In this document: positions 17,724 to 26,612 of the stretch, piece after piece
Position numbering within the stretch: the stretch's first letter is position 1
Layout of the letters: each line of letters starts with the position of its first letter
Assembly: GCA_965249035.1 (NCBI GenBank)
Contig: CBDFKV010000007.1
Span: 496,001 to 560,000, forward strand
Length of the DNA stretch: 64,000 nt
Direction of reading: 5' to 3'
Source of the DNA: CBDFKV01 sp965249035
Lineage (GTDB): Bacteria; Pseudomonadota; Gammaproteobacteria; Arenicellales; Poriferihabitantaceae
Position numbers and translations under genes: made by a program
Notes under the pieces: model-generated
What the model was told of the DNA's origin: nothing
Database searches by the model: none
What the model saw: the letters and a program-made list of their open reading frames with translations, nothing else

Positions 17724-18162
17724 AAGGGTCGCGATAGCCAAGCTCGGCCAGCCATTGGATTTCTATTGCTTCCATTTGCTCGGCTTCAGCGTCAAGTAAA
17801 TGATCGTAACCCACCAAGTGCAACACACCATGGATAGTCATATGCGCCCAATGCGCTAATTCTGATTTATGCTGTCGCTGTGCTTCAGCTTGAACCACCG
17901 GGGCACAGATCACAATATCGCCCAACTCTTCTGCACCCACGCCTTTGGGTAGCTGTAATGGAAATGATAAAACGTTGGTTGGTTGATTTTTACGCCGGTA
18001 TTGTCGGTTCAGCGCCGTCATCTCCTCTTCATCCACAATTCGAATATTAATTGATTTATTATCAGTAAATTGCAATGAATTATTAATCCATACTTTAAAC
18101 TCATCCTGGCTGGGTATTCTGGTAGCCGTACTGGCAATTTGCAGGCACAACGGCGCAGACAT
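17707..18162 (-). CDS. ybeY: rRNA maturation endoribonuclease YbeY
   Basis: Single-strand-specific, zinc-dependent endoribonuclease used in 16S rRNA 3'-end maturation and ribosome quality control. The 151-residue protein carries HGVLHLVGYDH, which supplies the three zinc-binding histidines, preceded by TNVLSFPLQLP and LGDIVICAPV. Its ATG overlaps the stop of phoH and its end overlaps the start of lnt, in the conserved miaB-phoH-ybeY-lnt order. Confidence 0.95.
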   Translation of the reverse strand: MSAPLCLQIASTATRIPSQDEFKVWINNSLQFTDNKSINIRIVDEEEMTALNRQYRRKNQPTNVLSFPLQLPKGVGAEELGDIVICAPVVQAEAQRQHKSELAHWAHMTIHGVLHLVGYDHLLDAEAEQMEAIEIQWLAELGYRDPYVDED

Positions 18163-19196
18163 CAGGCTTCTTTTGGGGAAGTGGCTTGCTTGCCTGTTTG
18201 ATTAAGCTGATCACTATTACTGTGCCGATCATAGGCATCAACAATGCGCTGAACCAGCGAATGACGGACAACGTGTTGGGCACTAAAGTGCGTGAACTGA
18301 ATGTCGTTGAGATCCTGCAAAATACCTTGTACTTGCACCAATCCCGAGCGCACCGAACCTGGCAGATCTATTTGGGTCACGTCACCAGTAATCACCATTT
18401 TAGAGCCGTAACCTAAGCGAGTCAGAAACATCTTCATCTGCTCAGCGGTGGTGTTTTGTGCCTCGTCGAGTAACACAAACGACTCATTCAGTGTGCGACC
18501 ACGCATATACGCCAATGGCGCTAATTCAATGATACCGCGTTCGATCAATCGGGCGACGCGATCAAAGCCTAACATTTCGTATAGGGCATCGTATAAAGGT
18601 CGTAAATAAGGATCCACTTTCTGGCCAATATCACCGGGTAAAAACCCCAATTTTTCACCCGCTTCTACCGCTGGCCGAACCAAAACGATACGCTCGACCT
18701 CATTCATAGCCAATGCCTGCGCTGCACACGCGACGGCGAGGTAGGTTTTGCCGGTCCCCGCCGGGCCAATTCCAAATACCACGTCATTGCTTAAAATCTG
18801 GCGCAAGTACTGCTCTTGGGCGTCATTTTTAGGGCGTACCTGAGTTTTCCGCACTTTGATGACGAGGCTATTGTGAGAGTTGCGTCTCGATTGTTTTTCG
18901 ACCAAGGCCAGATGAACTTGTTCGGAATCGATGGGCGTGCTGATATCTGCCGCCTGCTGGTATAAGTCCTTCAACACCCGCTTGGCTTCCTGAATGTCTT
19001 TATGCGCCCCTTGCACATAAAACAGCTCAGCCCGATGCGTAATTTCAACGCCCAGATCAGATTCGATCAGATGCAAGTGCTTACCACGCTCACCCAGCAC
19101 GGCAGCAAGCTGATCATTGTTAACCGGCGTTAAAGAAAAACTGAGACTGTCAGGGGATGAATTGCGCGGGCGACTGTTGAAATCAGGGTTTTTCAT
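18162..19196 (-). CDS. ybeZ: PhoH family ATPase YbeZ
   Basis: Cytoplasmic P-loop ATPase of the PhoH type, a partner of YbeY in RNA metabolism. The 344-residue protein has an N-terminal KH-like RNA-binding region (LGERGKHLHLIESDLGVEIT), Walker A in GIGPAGTGKTYLAVA and Walker B in SFVLLDEAQNTT, followed by KMFLTRLGYGSKMVITGD. It overlaps ybeY by one base and miaB by four, so the three are translationally linked. Confidence 0.94.
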   Translation of the reverse strand: MKNPDFNSRPRNSSPDSLSFSLTPVNNDQLAAVLGERGKHLHLIESDLGVEITHRAELFYVQGAHKDIQEAKRVLKDLYQQAADISTPIDSEQVHLALVEKQSRRNSHNSLVIKVRKTQVRPKNDAQEQYLRQILSNDVVFGIGPAGTGKTYLAVACAAQALAMNEVERIVLVRPAVEAGEKLGFLPGDIGQKVDPYLRPLYDALYEMLGFDRVARLIERGIIELAPLAYMRGRTLNESFVLLDEAQNTTAEQMKMFLTRLGYGSKMVITGDVTQIDLPGSVRSGLVQVQGILQDLNDIQFTHFSAQHVVRHSLVQRIVDAYDRHSNSDQLNQTGKQATSPKEA

Positions 19197-20539
19197 GAAT
19201 CTGTCTTGCTTAATAAGGCCAACGCTTCGCCTCTCAGGGAGTTACGGAAGCCTTCAGTGATGCGCACACGAGCAAATTGTCCAATCCAATCCTCAGGTGC
19301 TACAAAGTTAACCGATCGGTTGTTTTCGGTGCGCCCGCAGATTTCTAGCGTATTTTTTCGTGAAACGCCATCAACCAGCACCACTTGCTCGCTACCTACC
19401 ATGTGCTGACTAATGTCAGCGGCCATAGCATTAATGCGATCTTGCAATCGTGCCAATCGCGCTTTTTTTACTTCCATGGGTACGTCATCCGTCAATTCAG
19501 CCGCCGGTGTGCCTGGACGTTGGCTATAGATAAAGCTAAATGATTGATCAAAACCGACAGTCTCAATCAAGTCCATGGTTTGCTCAAAGTCGTCATCAGT
19601 TTCACCAGGGAAGCCAATGATAAAGTCCGATGACATTGAAATATTCGGCTTGACTGCCCGCAATTTTTTGACCGCTTCAATATAGGATTGGACGGTATAA
19701 CCTCGCTTCATCAACCCGAGTATACGGTCAGAGCCCGATTGCACCGGCAGGTGCAAATGGCCAACCAATTCAGGCACATCCGGATATACAGCGATGATAT
19801 CGTCAGTAAAATGCAACGGATGCGAGGTGGTGTAGCGCACCCGATCAATCCCCTCAATCGCGGCTATATAACGCAATAAATCCGCGAACCCAATCTGACT
19901 GCTATCGTGGGTATTGCCCAGATAGCCATTAACATTCTGGCCTAGCAAGTTGACTTCACGCACCCCTTGCGCTGCCAAGCCATACACTTCAGCAATCACG
20001 TCATCGAAGGGGCGGCTAAATTCCGTCCCACGGGTATAGGGAACCACACAAAAGCTGCAATACTTACTACAGCCTTCCATGATTGATACAAATGCCTTAG
20101 CACCCTCAACTCGTGGTGGTGGTAAAGCATCAAATTTCTCAATTTCCGGAAAACTGATGTCTAGTGCTTTCCGCCTTTTTTGTGTCACTTCATCCAGCAT
20201 TGCAGGCAGCCGGTGCAAAGTTTGCGGGCCAAACACGATATCGACGTAAGGTGCACGTTTCATGATGGCTTCACCTTCCTGACTGGCAACACAGCCACCG
20301 ACACCGATGACCAAATTAGGATTTTCCAGTTTGAGCTTCTTCCAGCGACCCAGCTGTGAAAATACTTTTTCTTGTGCCTTTTCACGAACCGAACAGGTGT
20401 TAAGCAACAAGACGTCCGCTTCCTGCTCACTGACAGCGCCATCCATACCGTGCGTTTTCGCCAGCAAATCTGCCATCCGAGATGAGTCGTACTCATTCAT
20501 TTGACAGCCGAAAGTCTTAACCAATAGTTTACTCGTCAC
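19193..20539 (-). CDS. miaB: tRNA-2-methylthio-N6-dimethylallyladenosine synthase
   Basis: Radical-SAM methylthiotransferase acting on i6A37 of tRNAs. The 448-residue protein has the N-terminal [4Fe-4S] cysteines (FGCQMNEYDS, NTCSVREKA, VGGCVASQEG), the radical-SAM CxxxCxxC motif in GCSKYCSFCVVPYTRG, and a C-terminal TRAM domain. All cluster ligands are present. It is first in miaB-ybeZ-ybeY-lnt and starts at the ATG at 20539, 47 bases downstream of the GspC-like gene. Confidence 0.96.
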   Translation of the reverse strand: MTSKLLVKTFGCQMNEYDSSRMADLLAKTHGMDGAVSEQEADVLLLNTCSVREKAQEKVFSQLGRWKKLKLENPNLVIGVGGCVASQEGEAIMKRAPYVDIVFGPQTLHRLPAMLDEVTQKRRKALDISFPEIEKFDALPPPRVEGAKAFVSIMEGCSKYCSFCVVPYTRGTEFSRPFDDVIAEVYGLAAQGVREVNLLGQNVNGYLGNTHDSSQIGFADLLRYIAAIEGIDRVRYTTSHPLHFTDDIIAVYPDVPELVGHLHLPVQSGSDRILGLMKRGYTVQSYIEAVKKLRAVKPNISMSSDFIIGFPGETDDDFEQTMDLIETVGFDQSFSFIYSQRPGTPAAELTDDVPMEVKKARLARLQDRINAMAADISQHMVGSEQVVLVDGVSRKNTLEICGRTENNRSVNFVAPEDWIGQFARVRITEGFRNSLRGEALALLSKTDS

Positions 20540-20586
20540 GTAAAGAAACCCCAGAGAGTACAGAAAGTAATAGAAGTGGTGTGTCG

Positions 20587-21351
20587 CTAAAACACTTGCA
20601 AGCCAGGGGCGCCATGGCCTTCCGACCCTTCTGGCTCAGCAATTTCAGGAGGTCGTTCAGTATGGGGTTGAATCTGGGATTGGATTTGAAAAGCATCGGC
20701 TTTGGACAGGTTTTCGGTTCTTTGCTGCTGCATGATGCGGGCAGATTCCTCAGCGCGGAGCTGCGACTCCAATAGTTCTGCGTCATCTAAACCCGCGCTG
20801 GGCTGAGGTAATAAGTTGGGATCAGCGTCCAGTTTTGCGACAGTGAGCTTTTTGCGCACCATCTTGATAGTTTCTTCATAGCCATCTCGATCCACACTGA
20901 TCTCACCAGCGTGTACGGCTGTAAGCGTCGCCTGGGTTTTACCTATTTCTTCACCCACTGACACCACTGCTGTTTTCCTATTCTCCAGACGCAACATAGC
21001 CATGCCACCTCCGCCGGTGCCCTCTACCACGCCAATCAATTCAACATTCAACTTGGCGCGTGGTGGCGCTGTCTTTTCAACGCTCGGCGCGGGAGCTATT
21101 GCTACTGCTTTTGCCTTGGCGGGCCTGGACCCAAATAAATGTTGATCAATGATATCAGCAACCCCCGCCGACAAGGGCGCATCGCCTTGCCCCGGCAGAT
21201 CACTAAACTGAAAATCGGCAGAATCGCCAAACGAATCAGAGAATAAATGACGTTGGTAGATATTAAACAGGACTGCCGCCAACAAGCCGAGCGCGAATAC
21301 GACCGCGATCCAGTTTATTAAACGTGTCATTTGTGCTTCAGTGCTGAACAT
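20587..21351 (-). CDS. GspC-like type II secretion protein (orphan)
   Basis: A 254-residue bitopic inner-membrane protein. A hydrophobic helix (about residues 10-26, NWIAVVFALGLLAAVLFNIY) is followed by a periplasmic HR-type domain (AKLNVELIGVVEGTGGGGMAMLRLEN with SVGEEI), the part of GspC that contacts the secretin GspD. The C-terminal region is Gln/Glu-rich and has no PDZ domain. No gspD or other secretion genes are adjacent, which is unusual because gspC normally precedes gspD. ATG codons at 21351 and 21330 are both possible starts. It lies divergently from the isopropylmalate-dehydrogenase-like gene. Confidence 0.7.
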   Translation of the reverse strand: MFSTEAQMTRLINWIAVVFALGLLAAVLFNIYQRHLFSDSFGDSADFQFSDLPGQGDAPLSAGVADIIDQHLFGSRPAKAKAVAIAPAPSVEKTAPPRAKLNVELIGVVEGTGGGGMAMLRLENRKTAVVSVGEEIGKTQATLTAVHAGEISVDRDGYEETIKMVRKKLTVAKLDADPNLLPQPSAGLDDAELLESQLRAEESARIMQQQRTENLSKADAFQIQSQIQPHTERPPEIAEPEGSEGHGAPGLQVF

Positions 21352-21441
21352 ACTCCGATTCTACCCTAATCTACAAAAACTGCGTAATGCTTTACCCCGT
21401 TAAGATATCGCCGCTCAGTCGCATAAGTTTGTGACATTCCT

Positions 21442-21470
21442 ACTGCATTGAGAGAGTGCATCAGTATAAT
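21442..21470 (+). promoter_or_regulatory. Candidate promoter for the isopropylmalate-dehydrogenase-like gene
   Basis: A consensus TATAAT -10 at 21465-21470 lies 37 bases before the ATG at 21508. The -35 at 17-base spacing (ACTGCA, 21442-21447) is weak, so this is a tentative assignment. Confidence 0.35.
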
Positions 21471-21507
21471 CAGCGAGCTTAACGCTTATCTTAACCAATT
21501 GATCACT

Positions 21508-22602
21508 ATGACCAAATATACCATTGCATTACTCGCCGGCGACGGCATTGGCCCCGAAATTATGCGACAGGCTGAAAAAGTGCTGCATGCAATCGAATCA
21601 CGCGGGCAGGTCAGCTTTGACCTTAAGCCGGCATTATTTGGCGCCAGTGCGTGGTTTGAAGTCGGCAACGCCCTACCCCAGGAAACCTTGGATATTTGCG
21701 ATCACGCCGACGCGATCTTGAAAGGCACCATAGGCCTCAACCACGAAGATACATTAAAAATCCCGGTGGATGAACGGCCTGAGCGCGCTGGATTATTGCC
21801 GCTTCGCAAGCATTACGATACGTTTGCCAATTTTCGGCCGGTGTACTTGCCACCAGCGCTCAAGCATTTTTCGCCACTAAAGCCCGAAATAATTGGCGAC
21901 GGTATCGATATTATGATTATTCGTGAACTGGTTGGGGGACTATATTTTGGCGAAAAAACCATTGGAACTAAGCCTGATGGTCAACGATTCGTCAGCGAGA
22001 CGTTGGAATATACCGAAAATCAGATTGTGCGCATTTTACAAATCGCCTTGGATACCGCACAAAAACGCCAGAAAGTCCTGCATAACATCCACAAAAGCAA
22101 CGTCCTTAAATCCAGCGTACTGTGGAATGACATTCTCAATGAAATCGCCGCAGACTATCCGGACATTCGCATTGAGCACGTATTAGTTGACGCTGCGGCC
22201 ACTAACCTGTGCTTAAACCCTGGTCAATTTGACGTCATGGTAATGGAAAATATGATGGGTGATATTCTGAGTGACCAAGGTGGTGGCATCTTAGGCTCGC
22301 TCGGCTTAATGCCCTCTGCCTGCGTAGGACCAAACAAAGCCTACTACGAGCCGTCGCATGGTTCTGCACCTGACATCGCAGGACAAAATATCGCCAACCC
22401 TTACTCAATGATTGGTTCGGTGGCCATGATGCTCGATATGAGTTTCGGCATGGTCGAAGAATCAAAACAAATTTTCAAAGCCATGGAAGCTTTGTTCGCT
22501 GAAGGCGTCTCCACACCTGATTTAAAACAACCCAATGTTGATAATCAAATGATTAGCTGTGACGACTTTGGTGATCGAGTAGCGGCGGCATTGACCACTT
22601 AA
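21508..22602 (+). CDS. Isocitrate/isopropylmalate dehydrogenase family protein
   Basis: A 364-residue NAD-dependent beta-decarboxylating dehydrogenase. It starts MTKYTIALLAGDGIGPEIM and has the substrate-binding VIIRELVGGLYFGE-type segment, a Lys-containing HNIHKSNVLKSS, and the signature NMMGDILSDQGGGILGSLGLMPSA, ending with the cofactor region EPSHGSAPDIAGQNIANPYS. This is closest to 3-isopropylmalate dehydrogenase (LeuB), but the segment GTIGLNHEDTLKIP differs from typical LeuB and no leuA, leuC or leuD is nearby. It may be a LeuB paralogue for another 2-hydroxy acid. It precedes the propionyl-CoA genes by 260 bases. Confidence 0.8.
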   Translation: MTKYTIALLAGDGIGPEIMRQAEKVLHAIESRGQVSFDLKPALFGASAWFEVGNALPQETLDICDHADAILKGTIGLNHEDTLKIPVDERPERAGLLPLRKHYDTFANFRPVYLPPALKHFSPLKPEIIGDGIDIMIIRELVGGLYFGEKTIGTKPDGQRFVSETLEYTENQIVRILQIALDTAQKRQKVLHNIHKSNVLKSSVLWNDILNEIAADYPDIRIEHVLVDAAATNLCLNPGQFDVMVMENMMGDILSDQGGGILGSLGLMPSACVGPNKAYYEPSHGSAPDIAGQNIANPYSMIGSVAMMLDMSFGMVEESKQIFKAMEALFAEGVSTPDLKQPNVDNQMISCDDFGDRVAAALTT

Positions 22603-22692
22603 AAGGTTATATTTCACTTTAATTTAATTACTTAACTTTATGTAATTACATATAAATATTTAAGGTCTCTCATGTGAGTTTCACGAAGCTTC

Positions 22693-22823
22693 CATTTTAT
22701 TGCAATGCACAATAAAATGATGGTTGAATGCGATCAACCATACTCGTGGACTTTAGAGGTATGAGTTGCAGTCGGTCGCGGCAATCAAGCGATGTGTCAA
22801 GCACGTGTAAGAGCAGACACATC
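22693..22823 (+). promoter_or_regulatory. Three successive dyads upstream of methylmalonyl-CoA mutase
   Basis: The 260-base region ahead of the mutase gene begins AT-rich and then holds three perfect dyads: CATTTTATTG / CAATAAAATG (22693-22702, 22710-22719), TGGTTGA / TCAACCA (22721-22727, 22734-22740) and GATGTGTC / GACACATC (22791-22798, 22816-22823). They may be operators or hairpins of a structured leader. I looked for a cobalamin riboswitch B12 box and did not find one. Confidence 0.55.
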
Positions 22824-22862
22824 AATAAATCACCTGATCTGCACAGCATAAAGTATCCGCCC

Positions 22863-24998
22863 ATGAGCCAACATAAACATCCCACCCTTGATGACTGGAG
22901 CAAACTCGCCACCACCGAACGTCGTGGCGCACCCGCCTCCGAACTTACCCGCCCCACAGCCGAAGGCATTGATGTTAAAGCGCTCTATACCGCAGAGGAT
23001 TTAGAAGCGATTCAATACGCTGACTCTCTACCCGGTTTCGCGCCCTTTTTACGCGGCCCACGCGCGACAATGTATACAGGCCGACCCTGGACGGTACGCC
23101 AATACGCGGGGTTTTCAACTGCCGAAGAATCCAATGCCTTTTATCACAAAAACCTAAAAGCTGGTCAAATGGGCTTATCAGTCGCATTTGATCTTGCCAC
23201 TCACCGTGGCTACGATTCAGACCATCCGCGGGTCGAAGGTGATGTCGGCAAGGCGGGGGTTGCGATTGATTCAGTCGAGGACATGAAAATCCTGTTCGAC
23301 GGCATTCCACTCGATAAAATGTCGGTGTCAATGACCATGAATGGCGCGGTGCTGCCGATTATGGCCATGTATATAGTCGCTGCCGAAGAGCAAGGCGTGG
23401 CGCCAGAATCACTATCAGGTACGATTCAAAACGATATCCTGAAAGAGTTTATGGTGCGCAACACCTATATTTACCCTCCTACTCCGTCGATGCGGATTGT
23501 ATCGGACATCATTGGTTATACCGCAGAGCACATGCCTCGATATAACCCCATCTCAATTTCGGGTTATCACATGCAGGAAGCGGGCGCGACTTGTCTGCAG
23601 GAACTGGCCTATACGATCGCAGACGGGATTGAGTACGCACGTGCAGCCCAACAAAGCGGACTGGATATTGATGCCTTTGCACCACGCTTGTCTTTCTTCT
23701 TCGCTATTGGCATGAACTTTTTCATGGAAGTGGCCAAACTGCGCGCGGCACGGGTGCTTTGGGCGGAATATATCGACAAGATTTTTCAGCCAAAAGACCA
23801 GAAATCATTGATGCTACGTACGCATTGCCAGACCTCGGGCGTCAGCTTGACCAGCAAAGACCCGTATAACAATGTCATTCGCACTACCATTGAGGCGTTG
23901 GCTGCAGTGCTGGGTGGCACCCAATCATTGCACACCAATTCCTTTGATGAAGCACTGGGTTTGCCGACCGACACGTCCGCACGCATTGCTCGCAATACGC
24001 AGTTAATTATTCGTGACGAGGCTGATATCACCCGCGTGGTTGATCCACTCGGCGGCTCTTATTACGTTGAAAGTCTGACTCAAAGCCTGGTCGATGAAGC
24101 GCGCACGATCATCGATGAAATTGAGGAAATGGGTGGCATGGCCGAAGCAGTTGCCAGTGGCATGCCCAAGTTGAAAATCGAAGAATCAGCCGCCCGTCGA
24201 CAAGCACGTATTGACCGTGGTGAAGATGTGATCGTTGGGGTAAATAAATTTGAAGCACCGGACGAAGCGGAGGTCGACGTATTGATGATCGACAATACCG
24301 AGGTGCGTAAACAACAAGTGGCTCGCATTCAAAAAACTCGCGCTGAACGTGACCCAGTGGCTCTATCACAGGCCCTTGCCCACTTAAAAGCAGCCAGTGA
24401 AGACCCCTCTATCAATATTTTGTCGGCCGCCATTGAAGCGTCCCGCGCCCGTGCCACGCTAGGCGAAATATCCGATACACTTGAAAGCGTGTACGGTCGC
24501 CATCAGGCCCAATCACAAACCATAGGTGGTGTTTATGGCGCCGCTTTTTCGGATGACGAGCAATTCAAAATGATTCAGCAATCGATTGAGCAATTTGCTA
24601 AGGAACAAGGCCGACGACCACGCATTCTGGTCGCCAAACTTGGCCAGGACGGTCATGACCGCGGCGCTAAAATTATCGCGTCAGCACTCGCTGATATTGG
24701 TTTTGATGTTGATATCAGCCCGCTGTTTCAAACCCCAGAAGAAATTGTACGTCAAGCGATTGATAACGATGTGCATTTAATTGGTGTGTCAACTCAGGCG
24801 GGTGGCCACAGCACCCTGGTGCCGCGCGTGATTGAACTGCTGAAAGAAGAAGACGCCACTGAAATCCATGTTATTTGTGGCGGTGTCATACCACCACAAG
24901 ATTATGCCGCCCTCACTAAGGCTGGGGTTGCGGCCATATTTGGCCCTGGCACTCACATTCCAGATGCGGCCCAGGATTTGTTGGACATCATTAGCTAA
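22863..24998 (+). CDS. scpA: Methylmalonyl-CoA mutase, single-chain
   Basis: Adenosylcobalamin-dependent isomerisation of methylmalonyl-CoA to succinyl-CoA. From the ATG at 22863 (MSQHKHPTLDDW) it is 711 residues, matching the E. coli ScpA type that carries catalytic and B12 domains in one chain. The barrel contains GPRATMYTGRPWTVRQYAGFS-like sequence, and the C-terminal B12 domain has DGHDRG (lower axial His), GVSTQAGGHST and CGGVIPPQDY. No clear Shine-Dalgarno precedes this ATG; upstream in-frame starts would add residues without family similarity. It leads the pccB-pccA-meaB-mce set. Confidence 0.95.
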   Translation: MSQHKHPTLDDWSKLATTERRGAPASELTRPTAEGIDVKALYTAEDLEAIQYADSLPGFAPFLRGPRATMYTGRPWTVRQYAGFSTAEESNAFYHKNLKAGQMGLSVAFDLATHRGYDSDHPRVEGDVGKAGVAIDSVEDMKILFDGIPLDKMSVSMTMNGAVLPIMAMYIVAAEEQGVAPESLSGTIQNDILKEFMVRNTYIYPPTPSMRIVSDIIGYTAEHMPRYNPISISGYHMQEAGATCLQELAYTIADGIEYARAAQQSGLDIDAFAPRLSFFFAIGMNFFMEVAKLRAARVLWAEYIDKIFQPKDQKSLMLRTHCQTSGVSLTSKDPYNNVIRTTIEALAAVLGGTQSLHTNSFDEALGLPTDTSARIARNTQLIIRDEADITRVVDPLGGSYYVESLTQSLVDEARTIIDEIEEMGGMAEAVASGMPKLKIEESAARRQARIDRGEDVIVGVNKFEAPDEAEVDVLMIDNTEVRKQQVARIQKTRAERDPVALSQALAHLKAASEDPSINILSAAIEASRARATLGEISDTLESVYGRHQAQSQTIGGVYGAAFSDDEQFKMIQQSIEQFAKEQGRRPRILVAKLGQDGHDRGAKIIASALADIGFDVDISPLFQTPEEIVRQAIDNDVHLIGVSTQAGGHSTLVPRVIELLKEEDATEIHVICGGVIPPQDYAALTKAGVAAIFGPGTHIPDAAQDLLDIIS

Positions 24999-25020
24999 AC
25001 CCCGAAGGAAATAAACAATC

Positions 25021-26553
25021 ATGAGTAATATCATTCGGCAACTTGAAGAAAAGCGCGCACTGGCTCGTCTCGGTGGTGGCCAAAAGCGTATAGACGGCCA
25101 ACACAACAAAGGTAAGCTAACCGCGCGCGAACGTCTGGAAATATTACTGGATGAAGGCAGTTTTGAAGAGTGGGACACCTTCGTGGAACACCGCTGCCAT
25201 GACTTTGGCATGCAAGAGTCCAGTATCCCAGGCGATGGTGTGGTCACCGGCCACGGCACCATTAACGGCCGAGCAGTTTTTGTATTCAGCCAAGACTTTA
25301 CCGTGTTTGGTGGATCTTTATCAGAAGCACACGCTGAGAAAATCTGCAAAGTCATGGATCAGGCGATGAAAGTCGGCGCACCCATTATCGGCATTAATGA
25401 TTCAGGTGGCGCCCGTATTCAGGAAGGGATCGCCTCACTGGGCGGCTATGCTGAAGTATTTCAGCGCAACGTCATGGCCTCTGGAGTTGTGCCTCAAATC
25501 TCGCTCATTATGGGCCCCTGTGCTGGCGGTGCGGTGTATTCCCCTGCCATCACCGACTTCATCTTCATGGTGGAAGACAGCTCTTACATGTTTGTGACTG
25601 GCCCTAATGTGGTCAAAACCGTCACCCATGAAACCGTGACCGCGGAAGAACTGGGCGGCGCGAAAACTCATGCTGCTAAGTCCGGCGTTTCTGATGGTGC
25701 GTTTGAAAACGACATCGAGATGTTGCTAATGACGCGCACTTTTTTTGGATTCTTACCCAGCAACAATAAACAACTACCCCCTACCCGACCCTTTGACGAT
25801 CCCGCTGAACGAGAGATCCCGTCACTCGACACGCTGGTGCCGGACAATCCCAATCAACCCTATGATATGTTAGAAGTCATCGGCAAAGTGGTTGATGAAA
25901 ATAACTTTCTTCAAATTAAGGCTGAGTTTGCCAAAAATATTGTGGTTGGTTTTGCTCGCGTTCAAGGCTCAACCGTGGGTATTGTGGCGAACCAACCAAT
26001 GTTTCTAGCGGGCTGCCTCGACATCAATGCTTCGCTAAAAGCCGCGCGCTTTATTCGTTTTTGCGATGCCTTTAATATCCCGATCATCACCTTTGTCGAC
26101 GTGCCCGGTTTTATGCCCGGCACCGATCAAGAATATGGCGGAATTATCAAACACGGCGCCAAATTGCTCTATGCTTACGCCGAGTGCACCGTTCCGAAAA
26201 TTACCATCATCACCCGTAAAGCCTACGGCGGCGCTTATGACGTGATGTCCTCCAAACACTTGCGCGGCGATATCAATTTTTGCTGGCCAAGTGCAGAAAT
26301 CGCTGTTATGGGCCCCAAAGGCGCGGTCGAAATTATTTTCAGGGAAGACGCCAAAGACCCCAACAAAATCGAGCAGCGCACCGAAGAGTATCGGCAAAAA
26401 TTTGCCAACCCATTTATTGCTGGGAGCCGCGGTTATGTTGACGATGTTATTTTGCCCAGAGAGACACGGTCACGGATTTGTCGCTCACTTAATATGCTAA
26501 AAAACAAGTCCTTGAGCAATCCGTGGCGTAAGCACGGCAACCTGCCCCTTTAG
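25021..26553 (+). CDS. pccB: Propionyl-CoA carboxylase beta subunit
   Basis: Carboxyltransferase subunit that carboxylates propionyl-CoA to (S)-methylmalonyl-CoA. The 510-residue protein has the N-terminal LTARERLEILLDEGSFEEWD, the acyl-CoA oxyanion region INDSGGARIQEGIASL, GPCAGGAVYSPA and, in the C-terminal half, VDVPGFMPGTDQEYGGII and KAYGGAYDVMSSK. AAGGAA lies eight bases before the ATG. It is 22 bases after the mutase gene and 59 bases before pccA. Confidence 0.95.
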   Translation: MSNIIRQLEEKRALARLGGGQKRIDGQHNKGKLTARERLEILLDEGSFEEWDTFVEHRCHDFGMQESSIPGDGVVTGHGTINGRAVFVFSQDFTVFGGSLSEAHAEKICKVMDQAMKVGAPIIGINDSGGARIQEGIASLGGYAEVFQRNVMASGVVPQISLIMGPCAGGAVYSPAITDFIFMVEDSSYMFVTGPNVVKTVTHETVTAEELGGAKTHAAKSGVSDGAFENDIEMLLMTRTFFGFLPSNNKQLPPTRPFDDPAEREIPSLDTLVPDNPNQPYDMLEVIGKVVDENNFLQIKAEFAKNIVVGFARVQGSTVGIVANQPMFLAGCLDINASLKAARFIRFCDAFNIPIITFVDVPGFMPGTDQEYGGIIKHGAKLLYAYAECTVPKITIITRKAYGGAYDVMSSKHLRGDINFCWPSAEIAVMGPKGAVEIIFREDAKDPNKIEQRTEEYRQKFANPFIAGSRGYVDDVILPRETRSRICRSLNMLKNKSLSNPWRKHGNLPL

Positions 26554-26612
26554 GTCCACAAGCAAGCTAAGTCCCATAAGAGATAAACCAGCCCCGAACA
26601 AACACAATAATC

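Noticed and set aside
22603..22862. Cobalamin riboswitch ahead of the B12-dependent mutase
   Set aside because: The conserved B12 box and its surrounding junction are not present.
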